From: CAZBBC01 sp964489835
GTDB lineage: Bacteria; Calditrichota; Calditrichia; JAJRVZ01
Assembly (NCBI GenBank): GCA_964489835.1
Contig: CAZBBC010000009.1
Location: 15,666-79,665 of the forward strand
DNA: 64,000 nt
Direction: 5' to 3'
Below are positions 18,387 to 27,138 of the stretch, one piece after another (position 1 is the stretch's first letter; each line of letters opens with the position of its first letter). A program made the translations under genes and the position numbers. Under the pieces are notes generated by a model that saw only the letters and a program-made list of their open reading frames with translations, had not been told where the DNA came from and made no database searches.

Positions 18387-19379
18387 ATGAATAACTTCGA
18401 ATATGCCATACCGGATAGTTTGGATAAAACATTTGAATACCTGAGATCCTCCCATACGCAGGTAAAGGCTGGAGGTATCGATCTGCTGGATTTAATGAAA
18501 GAGGATTTAGCTGCACCGGGCCGGCTGGTTACTATCCGCGATCTGGTGGAACTTAAATTTCTTGACGTGGATAAAGACGGTCGCATGCAAATTGGTCCGG
18601 CCCTGACTTTGAGTGAATTAGCCGTACATAAAAAACTAAAAGGTGCCTACCGGGCGCTGGCACAGGCCGCAGCAAAAGCCGCTACTCCTCTGATCAGAAA
18701 CGCTGCCTCTCTCGGCGGAAACCTTTGTCAGCGACCTCGCTGCTGGTATTTCCGCAGCAATGATTTTAATTGCACACGTAAAGGTGGAAATATCTGTTTT
18801 GCCCTTGATGGAGAAAATCAATACCATGCCATCTTTGGAAATTCTGATGGCTGTGCGATTGCACATCCCTCCGCCACAGCTGTTGCGCTAATGGCCCTGG
18901 ATGCACAAATTAATATCAGCAATGGTGATGACCAGAAAGAAATTCCCATTGATGAATTTTTTGTTAGCCCTGCCCAGGATATCCAAAAAGAAAATGTGCT
19001 TGCTGCCAATGAACTAATAACAGCAGTGATTATTCCTTCTGCGATGAAAAACTATATCAGTTTTTATTGTAAACTAAAAGAGAAGCAGGCTTCCGACTGG
19101 CCACTGGCTGATGTGGCTGTTGCCCTGCGGATGAATGGAAATGTATGTAAGGATGCCCGTATTGTATTGGGTTCAGCCGCACCGGTGCCGATGCGATCGA
19201 AAAATGCTGAGGCGGTTTTAATGAATAAAAAAGTAGATAAATTGACTGCCACACAGGCATCGGAAGCTGCCATGGAAAATGCAGAACCACTTTCACTGAA
19301 CGCTTATAAAATACCGGTTTTCAAGACCGTAATCTACCGAACGATATGCCAGGCAGTGGGAATTGATCCACTGGTGTAA
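18387..19379 (+). CDS. paoB: Periplasmic aldehyde oxidoreductase, FAD-binding subunit (PaoB/YagS-like)
   Basis: The FAD subunit, 330 residues, passing electrons from the iron-sulfur clusters onward. It starts with a CO-dehydrogenase-medium-subunit FAD domain (HTQVKAGGIDLLDLMKEDL; RNAASLGGNLCQRPRCWYFR). The insert QRPRCWYFRSNDFNC, then GGNICFALDGENQYHAIFGN, is the extra 4Fe-4S segment known from E. coli PaoB. It is absent from ordinary xanthine dehydrogenases. A CO_deh_flav_C domain follows (about residues 220-325). The PaoB-type cluster supports the assignment of the whole operon to the PaoABC family rather than to xanthine dehydrogenase. Confidence 0.92.
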   Translation: MNNFEYAIPDSLDKTFEYLRSSHTQVKAGGIDLLDLMKEDLAAPGRLVTIRDLVELKFLDVDKDGRMQIGPALTLSELAVHKKLKGAYRALAQAAAKAATPLIRNAASLGGNLCQRPRCWYFRSNDFNCTRKGGNICFALDGENQYHAIFGNSDGCAIAHPSATAVALMALDAQINISNGDDQKEIPIDEFFVSPAQDIQKENVLAANELITAVIIPSAMKNYISFYCKLKEKQASDWPLADVAVALRMNGNVCKDARIVLGSAAPVPMRSKNAEAVLMNKKVDKLTATQASEAAMENAEPLSLNAYKIPVFKTVIYRTICQAVGIDPLV

Positions 19380-19390
19380 GAGGAGAAGAA

Positions 19391-19600
19391 ATGGAAAGAT
19401 TACAACAACCACACTGTAAATATTTTCGCTCGGAAGATAGTCATCTTCCTGATCAGGGAACCCAGGGATTCTGGGAAAAGGGTAATCCGGCAACCAGCCA
19501 TTTCTGGTGTCTTCAAACAATGACAATAAGCGGTCCGGATGCACTCCCTGTAGACCCGGAAGACTGCCATGAAGGGCGCACCTGTTATTTCAAAGAATAA
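19391..19600 (+). CDS. Four-cysteine small protein of the aldehyde oxidoreductase operon
   Basis: A 69-residue protein that starts 11 bases after the FAD subunit stop, with AGGAGAAG just before the ATG, so it is surely translated with the operon. It has four cysteines (9, 40, 59, 65) and four histidines (8, 18, 37, 60). Motifs include PHCKYFRSEDSHLPD, FWCLQTMTISGPD and CHEGRTCYF. There is no signal peptide or membrane segment. The cysteine and histidine pattern suggests a zinc or iron-sulfur site. I recall similar short proteins in related phyla but know no function. It occupies the place where E. coli has paoD, the MCD-binding chaperone, but does not resemble it. Confidence 0.75.
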   Translation: MERLQQPHCKYFRSEDSHLPDQGTQGFWEKGNPATSHFWCLQTMTISGPDALPVDPEDCHEGRTCYFKE

Positions 19601-19665
19601 ATATTTTTTATTTTTTAATTTTAACGTCAGTGGAAGATCAATATTCATGAAAAACAGGAGTTATT

Positions 19666-20442
19666 ATGGAACTGGGATTAACAGGTAAAATCGCCGTTAT
19701 CACCGGAGGCAGCCGCGGAATTGGGAAAGGAATTGCTCGAGGCCTTGCGGCTGAAGGGTGCCGTATTGTTGTCGTGGCTCGTGGTCGTGAAGCATTGGAA
19801 GAGACAGTGAAGGAGATCCGTGAATCAGGGGCTGAAATTTTAGGACTTTCGTTTGACATTACGCTCAAACAAGATGTCTTCCAGCTAAGGGATAAAGTTC
19901 TGGAAAAATTCGGAAGAATAGATATTTTGATAAATAACGCCGGAGGAAATAGAAGAAATTTATTTGAAAATACGACTGATCAGGACTGGCAGGATATTAT
20001 CGATCTAAATTTACTCTCCCATATACAAGTTTCCCGTATCTTTATTTCCCAAATGAAAAAACAGGGAAGTGGTTCAATCATTTTTATTTCATCTATCTTT
20101 GGTCGGGAATCGGGAGGAGAAGGTTTATCCATATACAATTCCACAAAATCAGCACTGATTAGTGTAGCCAAGATCATGTCCGCTGAACTGGCACCTGCCG
20201 GCATCCGGGTCAATTCGATCGCACCCGGATCCATCCGTTTCCCAGGTGGGAGTTGGGATCGTCGATGTCTTGAGGATCCTGAAGGAATGGCGGAGTTTAT
20301 AAAAAGAGAGTTACCGATCGGGCGGTTTGGATCGATAGAGGAAGTAGCCAATGTGGTTAGTTTTTTATCCTCGGAACGGGCCAGCCTGATCACGGGCGCT
20401 TGTTTAAATGTTGATGGGGGGCAATCCAGATCTTTGATTTAA
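19666..20442 (+). CDS. SDR family NAD(P)-dependent oxidoreductase (FabG-like)
   Basis: A classical short-chain dehydrogenase of 258 residues. The cofactor loop is TGGSRGIGKGIA (TGxxxGxG), and the structural NNAGG follows at about residue 89. The catalytic set is Ser in IFISSIFGRE, and Tyr-x-x-x-Lys in IYNSTKSALIS. The end is GACLNVDGGQSRS. An Asn/Asp/Arg pattern after beta-2 (VVVARG) points to NADP(H) use. It is 66 bases behind the four-Cys protein, with AGGAG upstream, and could be in the same operon. It may reduce or oxidise an alcohol linked to the aldehyde handled by the molybdenum enzyme. Substrate is unknown. Confidence 0.92.
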   Translation: MELGLTGKIAVITGGSRGIGKGIARGLAAEGCRIVVVARGREALEETVKEIRESGAEILGLSFDITLKQDVFQLRDKVLEKFGRIDILINNAGGNRRNLFENTTDQDWQDIIDLNLLSHIQVSRIFISQMKKQGSGSIIFISSIFGRESGGEGLSIYNSTKSALISVAKIMSAELAPAGIRVNSIAPGSIRFPGGSWDRRCLEDPEGMAEFIKRELPIGRFGSIEEVANVVSFLSSERASLITGACLNVDGGQSRSLI

Positions 20443-20461
20443 GTAATTCTTATAGCGGATT

Positions 20462-21529
20462 CTATTTATATCTGGTAATTTTCAGAGTGACGGTTCTTGA
20501 CAGTTTTGGACTTTCTTTCCATTGCACCAGTATGGGGCTTTGGTATCTTCCCTGAATTATCTCCGCCGTTCGATCCTTGCCATTGTTTGAGATAATAAAA
20601 CTGACCTGTCTTTTAACACGTAGTATTTTTTCGGCCGGAAATGCCAAGAGCCTTGCCATCATCTTTTCGATGACGGATTGACTGATATGAAAGGAATCCA
20701 TCAGCTCATTGAATAGGTGTACAAAGTCGTATTTTACGTAATCCCTCGTACGTTCAGGAATTTTCGCAGGGTGATGCAGGATATATTTACCTTTTTCACC
20801 CATGAATTTAAAGGGATTTTTAAATACCTGGAACAGGTCATGAGTCATCAGGAGTGTTTCATATTCATTGACAGTTATACCCGCATGCCGCTCGGATGGA
20901 TCCAGGATAATATCTACCCGCCCTTTTTCTATATCATATGTCTGTAAGAGTTCATCTAACTTCTCCAGATATCCCAGGCGCGGATCGCGTAAGTTAATCG
21001 AATCGATCGGATGCTTTGATACCGGAACTTCAACCCGGTGCGCATAAACGGTTTCTTCATGATTATAAAACATCGCCTTGGTATGGCGTGTTCTGCGGCC
21101 GAATTCACTAACCCCATCCAGATCAATGAAATAAACAGGGATATCCGGCTTATTAATATAAGTCACACAGTTTTTTAATCCTGAACCGATAAATGTCAGG
21201 TGCGAATCAGCATTTTTTGGTTCAACCTGACGTTCTTCATCACTCAGTTCATTGCGTAATGTCATGTTATCATGACGATAATCTGCATTATTGGGAAATA
21301 TATGTTGAAAGGTCTTGAAATATGATTTGATGTTTTCCTTCTGGTTATGAAGTCTCGAACACAAACTCTGTTCTAGGTACCCAGCTGTGGTATGAAAAGA
21401 AGAATAGGTGGCTTTACGATATTGGTCCATTTCTCCATGGATAATGTCTGAGATTTTTTTTGTAATATCCGTAATCTCAAATCGAGATTGGGGGGAAATA
21501 TCTATTGAGATTTCTTGAGGTGTATTCAT
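20462..21529 (-). CDS. YjbQ/UPF0047-like protein with a long C-terminal extension
   Basis: About 356 residues. The N-terminal half follows the UPF0047 (YjbQ) pattern: ITDITKKISDII, then SSFHTTAGYLEQ with the HTTA motif. NADYRHDNMTLRN, PKNADSHLTFIGSGLKN and FGRRTRHTKAMF then align with the yxH, NadaHl and GpRxR stretches. YjbQ proteins are about 130-140 residues and are reported to have secondary thiamine phosphate synthase activity. Here the pattern is spread over about 190 residues and is followed by about 165 residues of unknown type, with no membrane segment. The start is uncertain: ATG at 21529 or a TTG at 21538, neither with a clear ribosome binding site. It is convergent with the SDR. 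Family call is by motif only. Confidence 0.6.
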   Translation of the reverse strand: MNTPQEISIDISPQSRFEITDITKKISDIIHGEMDQYRKATYSSFHTTAGYLEQSLCSRLHNQKENIKSYFKTFQHIFPNNADYRHDNMTLRNELSDEERQVEPKNADSHLTFIGSGLKNCVTYINKPDIPVYFIDLDGVSEFGRRTRHTKAMFYNHEETVYAHRVEVPVSKHPIDSINLRDPRLGYLEKLDELLQTYDIEKGRVDIILDPSERHAGITVNEYETLLMTHDLFQVFKNPFKFMGEKGKYILHHPAKIPERTRDYVKYDFVHLFNELMDSFHISQSVIEKMMARLLAFPAEKILRVKRQVSFIISNNGKDRTAEIIQGRYQSPILVQWKESPKLSRTVTLKITRYK

Positions 21530-21538
21530 TATTTTCAA

Positions 21539-22027
21539 GATTGTTTTTTCTATTCAAACGAATTTTATTTTTTATCGTTCAGGGATTATAACCATTTGAT
21601 CTAAACCTAAAGCTTAACCAATAACACTGTCAATCACAATTATAAATATTAAGTAATTTGGGGATAAAAATCCTAATTTATATATTTTATATAAAAAGAA
21701 GTTTGTCCCTATGCAAAACAATAGTCAAGATGAAACCTTAAAATGAAATTATTTTTAATAATATCGCCTCTCATTAAAGAATATGTGTGATGAAGAGCAC
21801 AACATCGTTTACCCTTTTTAGTAATATTAAAAATCGCATAGGCATAGAAGTAAATAAGTCTTTTAATCAAAATTACTTTTAATATCGTCTCGATATGTTG
21901 GGGCTTAGCTGTAATCAATATTTCTTACCTTTTTGGTTCGGATGATGTGAATGTTCTATATAAAATATCTTTAAATTTAGGATATTAATTAGTATAATCC
22001 GTGTAGGAATATAACAATGGAATTCGA
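21539..22027. other. AT-rich intergenic region, divergent promoters
   Basis: No gene recognised. It lies between the YjbQ-like gene and nptA-like gene, which point away from each other, so promoters are expected. A TATAAT lies at about 21993-21998 on the plus strand, with a weak TTTAAA 17 bases before it, and could serve the phosphate transporter. Confidence 0.35.
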
Positions 22028-23122
22028 ATGAGGCAGATCGAATATTTAAAAAATTTTACTGTTGTCCGCGTGCTCCAATTAGTAACCTTTCTTTACCTTT
22101 TTCTCGTAAGTATCAACCTTATGAGTGCCTCGATGAAATTATTTGGAGCGGGATTCGCAGAAACGCTGATTTCCAATACTGCCAATCCGATCGTTGGACT
22201 TTTTATAGGCATCTTTGCCACTTCGATCATCCAAAGTTCTTCTTCGACAACTTCAATTGTTGTTGGAATGGTCGCCGGTGGTGTTCTGAATATTGAAAAT
22301 GCGATACCTATCGTAATGGGTGCTAATATTGGCACCTCGGTTACTAATATTCTGGTTTCTCTTGTTCATCTCAATCGATCCCATGAATTCAAACGCTCTT
22401 TTGCGGCTTCAATGGTTCATGATTTTTTTAATATTCTTGCCGTCATTTCTCTATTTCCACTTCAATATTATTTCAATTTTCTTGGAAAATTTGCGGCAGC
22501 GCTGGAAAGCATATTTCAAAATGTTGGAGGTCTGAGTGTATTCAATCCGATAAAATCTGCCACACAACCAATCATAAAATTATTTGTTCATTGGATTGGC
22601 TCTTATCCCTGGATCCTGTTGCTCATTGCCTTAATCATCTTGTTTTATTCATTAAAGCAAATGGTCAATGCTTTGCGGGTTTTGGTTATCAGTAAGGCTG
22701 AAGGCTGGTTTGATAAGATCCTTTTCAAAAATGCTTTCCGTGCATTTACTGTCGGTCTGGTTTTAACCATGTTGGCACAAAGTAGTTCAATTACAACAAG
22801 TCTTGTTGTACCAATGGCTGGAGCCGGTATTTTAACCCTCGCCCAGATTTTTCCTTATACCCTGGGGGCCAATATCGGAACTACCATTACCGCTATCTTA
22901 GCTGCTCTGGTTACTGCCAATCCGGACGCAGTTATTGTTGCCTTCGCCCATATGTTGTTTAATGTCTTTGGCATTTTTATCTGGTGGCCGTTAAAGAGGG
23001 TACCCATTGTCATGGCAGAAAAATTATCCGAACTGGCAATTATAAATAAATTAATACCGGTTGGCTATGTTATTATTGTATTTTTCGTTATTCCTTTTTT
23101 AGTCATTATCATATTTCGTTGA
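22028..23122 (+). CDS. Na/Pi cotransporter family protein (NptA-like)
   Basis: A 364-residue inner-membrane protein of the PNaS (NaPi-IIb-like) family that moves phosphate with sodium. It has the two inverted QSSS signature repeats: IIQSSSSTTSIVVG around Gln69 and AQSSSITTSLVVP around Gln251. Each is followed by GANIGT (MGANIGTSVTNIL; LGANIGTTITAIL). About eight membrane segments are visible. The usual C-terminal PhoU domain of bacterial NptA proteins is absent and is instead encoded as the next gene, 11 bases downstream. The pair appears to be a split version of the common fusion. Confidence 0.92.
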   Translation: MRQIEYLKNFTVVRVLQLVTFLYLFLVSINLMSASMKLFGAGFAETLISNTANPIVGLFIGIFATSIIQSSSSTTSIVVGMVAGGVLNIENAIPIVMGANIGTSVTNILVSLVHLNRSHEFKRSFAASMVHDFFNILAVISLFPLQYYFNFLGKFAAALESIFQNVGGLSVFNPIKSATQPIIKLFVHWIGSYPWILLLIALIILFYSLKQMVNALRVLVISKAEGWFDKILFKNAFRAFTVGLVLTMLAQSSSITTSLVVPMAGAGILTLAQIFPYTLGANIGTTITAILAALVTANPDAVIVAFAHMLFNVFGIFIWWPLKRVPIVMAEKLSELAIINKLIPVGYVIIVFFVIPFLVIIIFR

Positions 23123-23133
23123 GGTAAATAAAT

Positions 23134-23808
23134 ATGTGGAAATCACTGCTCACAATATTCAGGAAAGAATCTCTGTTAGATAAAGCGTTTAAGGACTCAT
23201 ATGCGATGCTTGCCCTAACAGAATCGATGTTTCTGGAGGCAAAAACGACCTTGCGTAAACAAAAACCGGGCAAATTGGGGATAGATGTCTATGATTCAGA
23301 TAAGAAGGTTAATAAATTAGAACGTCAAGTGCGTAAAAAAGTCCATCAACACCTGGCCGAGACCGGCAGGGAAGAAATTTACTCCGGTCTTCTTCTTGTA
23401 AGTGTAATTATAGATATTGAACGTATTGGTGATGAATGCAAAAATGTACTTGATTTAGCCACAAATTATCTTATGAAATTAAAATGTAAACCGTACGAAA
23501 AAGATCTACGGAATATTGAATCTGCTATCGAAGATACTTTTTCACGGGTACGCAAACAATTTGAGAGTTTTGAAAAAACGGATGCCGAGAAATTATTGAG
23601 TGAATATCTATGGGTGAATAAATTATGTGATCAACGGGAACATGATCTGATCAAACAGACTGATAAATCGATTCCATCTGCCGATGCCGTTGCTTTGGCC
23701 CTTTACATCCGTCATTTGAAACGAATTAATTCGCATCTCAGAAATATTTCTACCAGTGTAATAAATCCTTTTGACAAAATCGGATTTGCTCCAAAATTGG
23801 GAAAATAA
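23134..23808 (+). CDS. PhoU-like protein
   Basis: A cytosolic, almost all-helical protein of 224 residues with PhoU-type helical pairs (SMFLEAKTTLRK; VSVIIDIERIGDECKNVLDLA). The IERIGDECKN segment matches the ERIGDxxxNI metal-binding motif of PhoU. It follows the Na/Pi transporter by 11 bases and probably regulates or gates it, as the fused PhoU domain does in other NptA proteins. The C-terminus (HLRNISTSVINPFDKIG) also has the ISTSV core of the second repeat. Confidence 0.88.
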   Translation: MWKSLLTIFRKESLLDKAFKDSYAMLALTESMFLEAKTTLRKQKPGKLGIDVYDSDKKVNKLERQVRKKVHQHLAETGREEIYSGLLLVSVIIDIERIGDECKNVLDLATNYLMKLKCKPYEKDLRNIESAIEDTFSRVRKQFESFEKTDAEKLLSEYLWVNKLCDQREHDLIKQTDKSIPSADAVALALYIRHLKRINSHLRNISTSVINPFDKIGFAPKLGK

Positions 23809-23948
23809 TAATTTTAAACTTTTCTGAATCCTGACATCTCGCTTCTTAATACCCTACTTGCTTTATAATCAAAACTGTGGTTAAATTATGGTTTCGGCAA
23901 TTTTGAGCAATGCCTAAATTTCATCTAGATATTAGAATGGAGATCTCA

Positions 23949-25370
23949 ATGTCAGAACCAATTCAAATAGACGATAAAGGTAATATTGTAATAAAAATCA
24001 ATTGGAAGCGAGCACTTAAAGTCCTGATCATACTTTTTCTTTCCTGGCTCGCCTATTATACTCCCATTACAGGACTTACTGATGCATCACGTATATGTCT
24101 TATGATTTTTGTTGGCGCTGCCGGTCTATGGGTGACAGAAGCTATCCCACCGTTTGCTACTGCTATTGGAGTCGTTGTTTTAAATGTCTATCTGCTCGGA
24201 CAATGGGGTGGCCCGATCGGCCAGGACGGGAGTAGGGTAGCAGATAGTTACCAGATTTTTATTAATCCTATTGCCAGTCCGGTTCTTATTTTATTTTTTG
24301 GCGGTTTCATCATGGCCCTGGCAGCAAATAAACACGGTTTTGATCTAACCCTGGCAAAAGCATTTATAAAACCATTTGGTACTAAGCCGAGCATGGTGCT
24401 TCTGGGTGTTATTTTAACAACAGCCGTTTTTTCAATGTTCATGTCAAACACAGCAACAACAGCGATGATGTTCGCGATTTTTTCCCCATTATTTTCACAT
24501 TTTAAAGAAAGAGATGCCTTTAAAAAAGCTCTCATTCTTTCCATTCCCTTTGCAGCTAATATCGGAGGCATGGGTACGGTCATTGGCACACCGCCGAATG
24601 CGGTTGCCGCCTCTGTTTTGACAGAACTTGGTTACTCGGTCTCGTTCATTAAATGGATGTTCATCGGTGTACCTGTAGTGATTATTATGCTTGCCATTCT
24701 ATGGTTCATCTTAATACGTTCTTTCCGCATTAAAAAAGAACATCTTGAGATTCTCTTCCCCGAAAAAACTGAGATGACCTGGGACCTGCTGACTGTTATG
24801 TGGACATTTGGTATTACTGTCTTTTTATGGATAACAGAACCGATTCATGGTATTCCCGCTGCAGTGGTTGCCCTTTTGCCAATAATGATTTTTACTACTT
24901 TGGGTATCATCGGACCGGAAGATTTAAAACAAATTGAATGGAATGTCCTATTCCTTGTAGCCGGTGGGCTGACATTGGGTATTGCAATGAAAAAAACAGG
25001 TTTGTCAGATATCCTGGTTAGTCAAATTTCCTGGACTAGTTTTGATCCGGTTATTGTTGTGGCGATGTTTATCGTAGTAACAATTTTAATATCTAATTTT
25101 ATGAGTCATACCTCAGCAGCCAATTTACTCATTCCCATTGTTACATCTATTGCCGTTATTCTTCCTACCATTGGCGCATTATTTGTTGCTTTGGCAGCTT
25201 CTCTGGCTATGAGTTTCCCAATCAGTACACCACCCAATGCAATCGCTTTCGCCACGGGTACGGTTGATACACTTGAAATGGCAAAAACAGGTACACTGGT
25301 TTCGTTCGCAGGGATTTGTGTGCTTGTGATTATTTCAGTATTTATGATAAATTTTAGTGGAATGTTTTAG
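23949..25370 (+). CDS. SLC13/DASS family sodium:dicarboxylate or sulfate symporter
   Basis: An inner-membrane symporter of about 473 residues. I chose the ATG at 23949 because GGAG lies six bases upstream; an in-frame ATG at 23910 has no such site. It shows the family pattern of about eleven membrane helices, the SNT motif (MFMSNTATTAMMFAI), GGMGTVIGTPPNAVAAS, and the second repeat SNFMSHTSAANLLIP with PISTPPNAIAFATGT. These two SNT/SHT plus TPPN pairs bind sodium and substrate. C4-dicarboxylates are the likely substrate for this subfamily; sulfate cannot be excluded. It is about 140 bases behind the PhoU-like gene and could be co-transcribed. Confidence 0.9.
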   Translation: MSEPIQIDDKGNIVIKINWKRALKVLIILFLSWLAYYTPITGLTDASRICLMIFVGAAGLWVTEAIPPFATAIGVVVLNVYLLGQWGGPIGQDGSRVADSYQIFINPIASPVLILFFGGFIMALAANKHGFDLTLAKAFIKPFGTKPSMVLLGVILTTAVFSMFMSNTATTAMMFAIFSPLFSHFKERDAFKKALILSIPFAANIGGMGTVIGTPPNAVAASVLTELGYSVSFIKWMFIGVPVVIIMLAILWFILIRSFRIKKEHLEILFPEKTEMTWDLLTVMWTFGITVFLWITEPIHGIPAAVVALLPIMIFTTLGIIGPEDLKQIEWNVLFLVAGGLTLGIAMKKTGLSDILVSQISWTSFDPVIVVAMFIVVTILISNFMSHTSAANLLIPIVTSIAVILPTIGALFVALAASLAMSFPISTPPNAIAFATGTVDTLEMAKTGTLVSFAGICVLVIISVFMINFSGMF

Positions 25371-25418
25371 TCATTCAAGGGGCGTACGATATTGACTTTT
25401 TCTCTCAATATTATCCGA

Positions 25419-27014
25419 TCATTTGGAATCGACTGTAAACATAGCCGGGACTATTTTGATAAAATTTATTAAACCACTGATCCGCTGCCAAAGATTCTTT
25501 GAATATAATGCCTGCATATTACCCTTAATACCAAGATACGCTTTCTTGCTATAGGGGTGCCACCAGGGATTCCTTTTGGCGAAATGCAACAAATCCTGCA
25601 CAATCACCTGTGTTTGTGTCATCTCTTTAAAACCGATTTCACCATGGCCTCGTCCGATACCCGATTCCTTAAATCCACCCCACGGTGTTGCCGGCATTCC
25701 ATGTGTCATCAAATGATCGTTGATCGTTATTACACCTGCCTGTAGTTGCTGGCCAATTTTTTCTGCTTTTTTGCGATCCCGTGACCAGACAGAAGCGGTT
25801 AAACCCAATGATGAATCGTTGGCCAGGTTTATAGCCTCTTCGATCCTTCCGAATTTCATGACCCCGACAACCGGGCCGAATGTTTCTTCCCGCATAATAT
25901 CCATGGTATGATCAACCCCGGTCAAAACAGCAGCAGGCAGGAAATTTTTCAGGTTGTTGTTTGCAGGCAAAGGGGATTCAGCATAAATCTCTGCTCCTTT
26001 ATCCAGAGCGTCCTTAATGTTAGCTTTCACTATCTCGACTTGGGAAGTGGTGGTCATTGAACCTATATCCGTATCAAAATCCGTTCCTAATCCCAAACGC
26101 AGCGCTTGAATTCTGGTTTTCAGAATTTTAAGAAAAGGTTCGTAGACAGTTTCCTGTACATATATGCGTTCGATCCCGGCACAAGATTGTCCACAATTTT
26201 GAAAACCGGCCCATAAGGTGCCTGCTGCCGCTCGCTCTAAATTTGCATCATCACAAATTATCATGGGATCATTACCGCCCAATTCCAGGGAGAGCGGGGT
26301 CAAAGATTCAGCAGCTTTTACCATCAGTTTTTTACCCACTCTGACCGACCCGGTAAAAAATAATTTATCGATACCGTTTTCCAGAAAAGCATCGCCTGCC
26401 ATGCGTCCCGGTATATTGATAAGGTTAAATAAGCCGTCAGGTAAATCTGCAGAATCAATGGTTTCCTTAATGGCCCGCCCTACCAGCTGAGATTCCGATG
26501 ATGTTTTTAATATTACAGAATTTCCAGCAAGGAGACCCATTATCACTTCATAAAAGGGAATGGCGAAAGGATAATTCCATGGGGAAATCACACCGATGAC
26601 ACCCCAGGGCACTTGTCGGATTTTACAGCGTTTGTATAGAAAAAAAATATTACTGGCAGATATCTTTTTATCCCCAATAAATTTTTCGGCCATTTTACAA
26701 TAATAATACACAGCCATGACCGAAGGATATATCTCAGAAGAAAAAGCATCCATCTGTGTTTTACCATTTTCTTCAGAAATCAGCCGGGAAAGACGATCAG
26801 CGTTATCATATATATAGGTACCTGTTTTTTTAATATGCTTTGCCCTCTGGATGATTGAAAAGGCGCTCCATTCCTTTTGTGCCAGACGTGCTCTGTGGAT
26901 CTGACTTTTTAGATCATCAATGGAATTGAGTGGTGAATAACCTATTATTTCTCCGGTGGCCGGATTTAGGGCAGTTGTAGATTTACTTTCTACCTTTTGA
27001 ATATCTTCAGGCAT
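25419..27014 (-). CDS. NAD(P)-dependent aldehyde dehydrogenase
   Basis: A 531-residue ALDH superfamily enzyme that oxidises an aldehyde to its acid in the cytosol. Key residues are visible: Asn147 in SPWNYPF, Glu244 in SLELGGNDPM and the nucleophile Cys278 in NCGQSCAGIERIYV. EETFGPVVGVMKF follows. GWSFKESGIGRGHGE-type text (GGFKESGIGRGHGEIGFKEM) is near the C-terminus. The last 45 residues (WWHPYSKKAYLG...) are longer than in most ALDHs and resemble membrane-associated fatty or succinic-semialdehyde-type forms. The substrate is uncertain. It is converging with the SLC13 symporter gene. Confidence 0.92.
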   Translation of the reverse strand: MPEDIQKVESKSTTALNPATGEIIGYSPLNSIDDLKSQIHRARLAQKEWSAFSIIQRAKHIKKTGTYIYDNADRLSRLISEENGKTQMDAFSSEIYPSVMAVYYYCKMAEKFIGDKKISASNIFFLYKRCKIRQVPWGVIGVISPWNYPFAIPFYEVIMGLLAGNSVILKTSSESQLVGRAIKETIDSADLPDGLFNLINIPGRMAGDAFLENGIDKLFFTGSVRVGKKLMVKAAESLTPLSLELGGNDPMIICDDANLERAAAGTLWAGFQNCGQSCAGIERIYVQETVYEPFLKILKTRIQALRLGLGTDFDTDIGSMTTTSQVEIVKANIKDALDKGAEIYAESPLPANNNLKNFLPAAVLTGVDHTMDIMREETFGPVVGVMKFGRIEEAINLANDSSLGLTASVWSRDRKKAEKIGQQLQAGVITINDHLMTHGMPATPWGGFKESGIGRGHGEIGFKEMTQTQVIVQDLLHFAKRNPWWHPYSKKAYLGIKGNMQALYSKNLWQRISGLINFIKIVPAMFTVDSK

Positions 27015-27045
27015 GATGAATATCCGCTTGAGTGCACTGATAAAT

Positions 27046-27090
27046 TAAAAAGTCGTCCTGCCCCCTTGTTCTGGCTGGCATCAGGACGAC
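27046..27090 (-). terminator. Rho-independent terminator after the ferritin gene
   Basis: On the minus strand the 9-bp stem GTCGTCCTG/CAGGACGAC (27090-27082 with 27060-27052) encloses a 21-base loop and is followed by TTTTTAATTT. It lies about 50 bases past the ferritin stop and separates it from the aldehyde dehydrogenase. Confidence 0.8.
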
Positions 27091-27138
27091 AATCTGAATA
27101 ATAAATATATTATCTCTGAAAAGACTGACAGGAAATGT

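Noticed and set aside
15332..19379. Xanthine dehydrogenase identity for the molybdenum enzyme
   Set aside because: The FAD subunit carries the extra 4Fe-4S segment and the small subunit a Tat signal, both pointing to PaoABC-type aldehyde oxidoreductase.
21709..21918. A 69-codon minus-strand frame in the gap before the Na/Pi transporter
   Set aside because: No ribosome site, no recognisable motif, AT-rich composition; probably chance.
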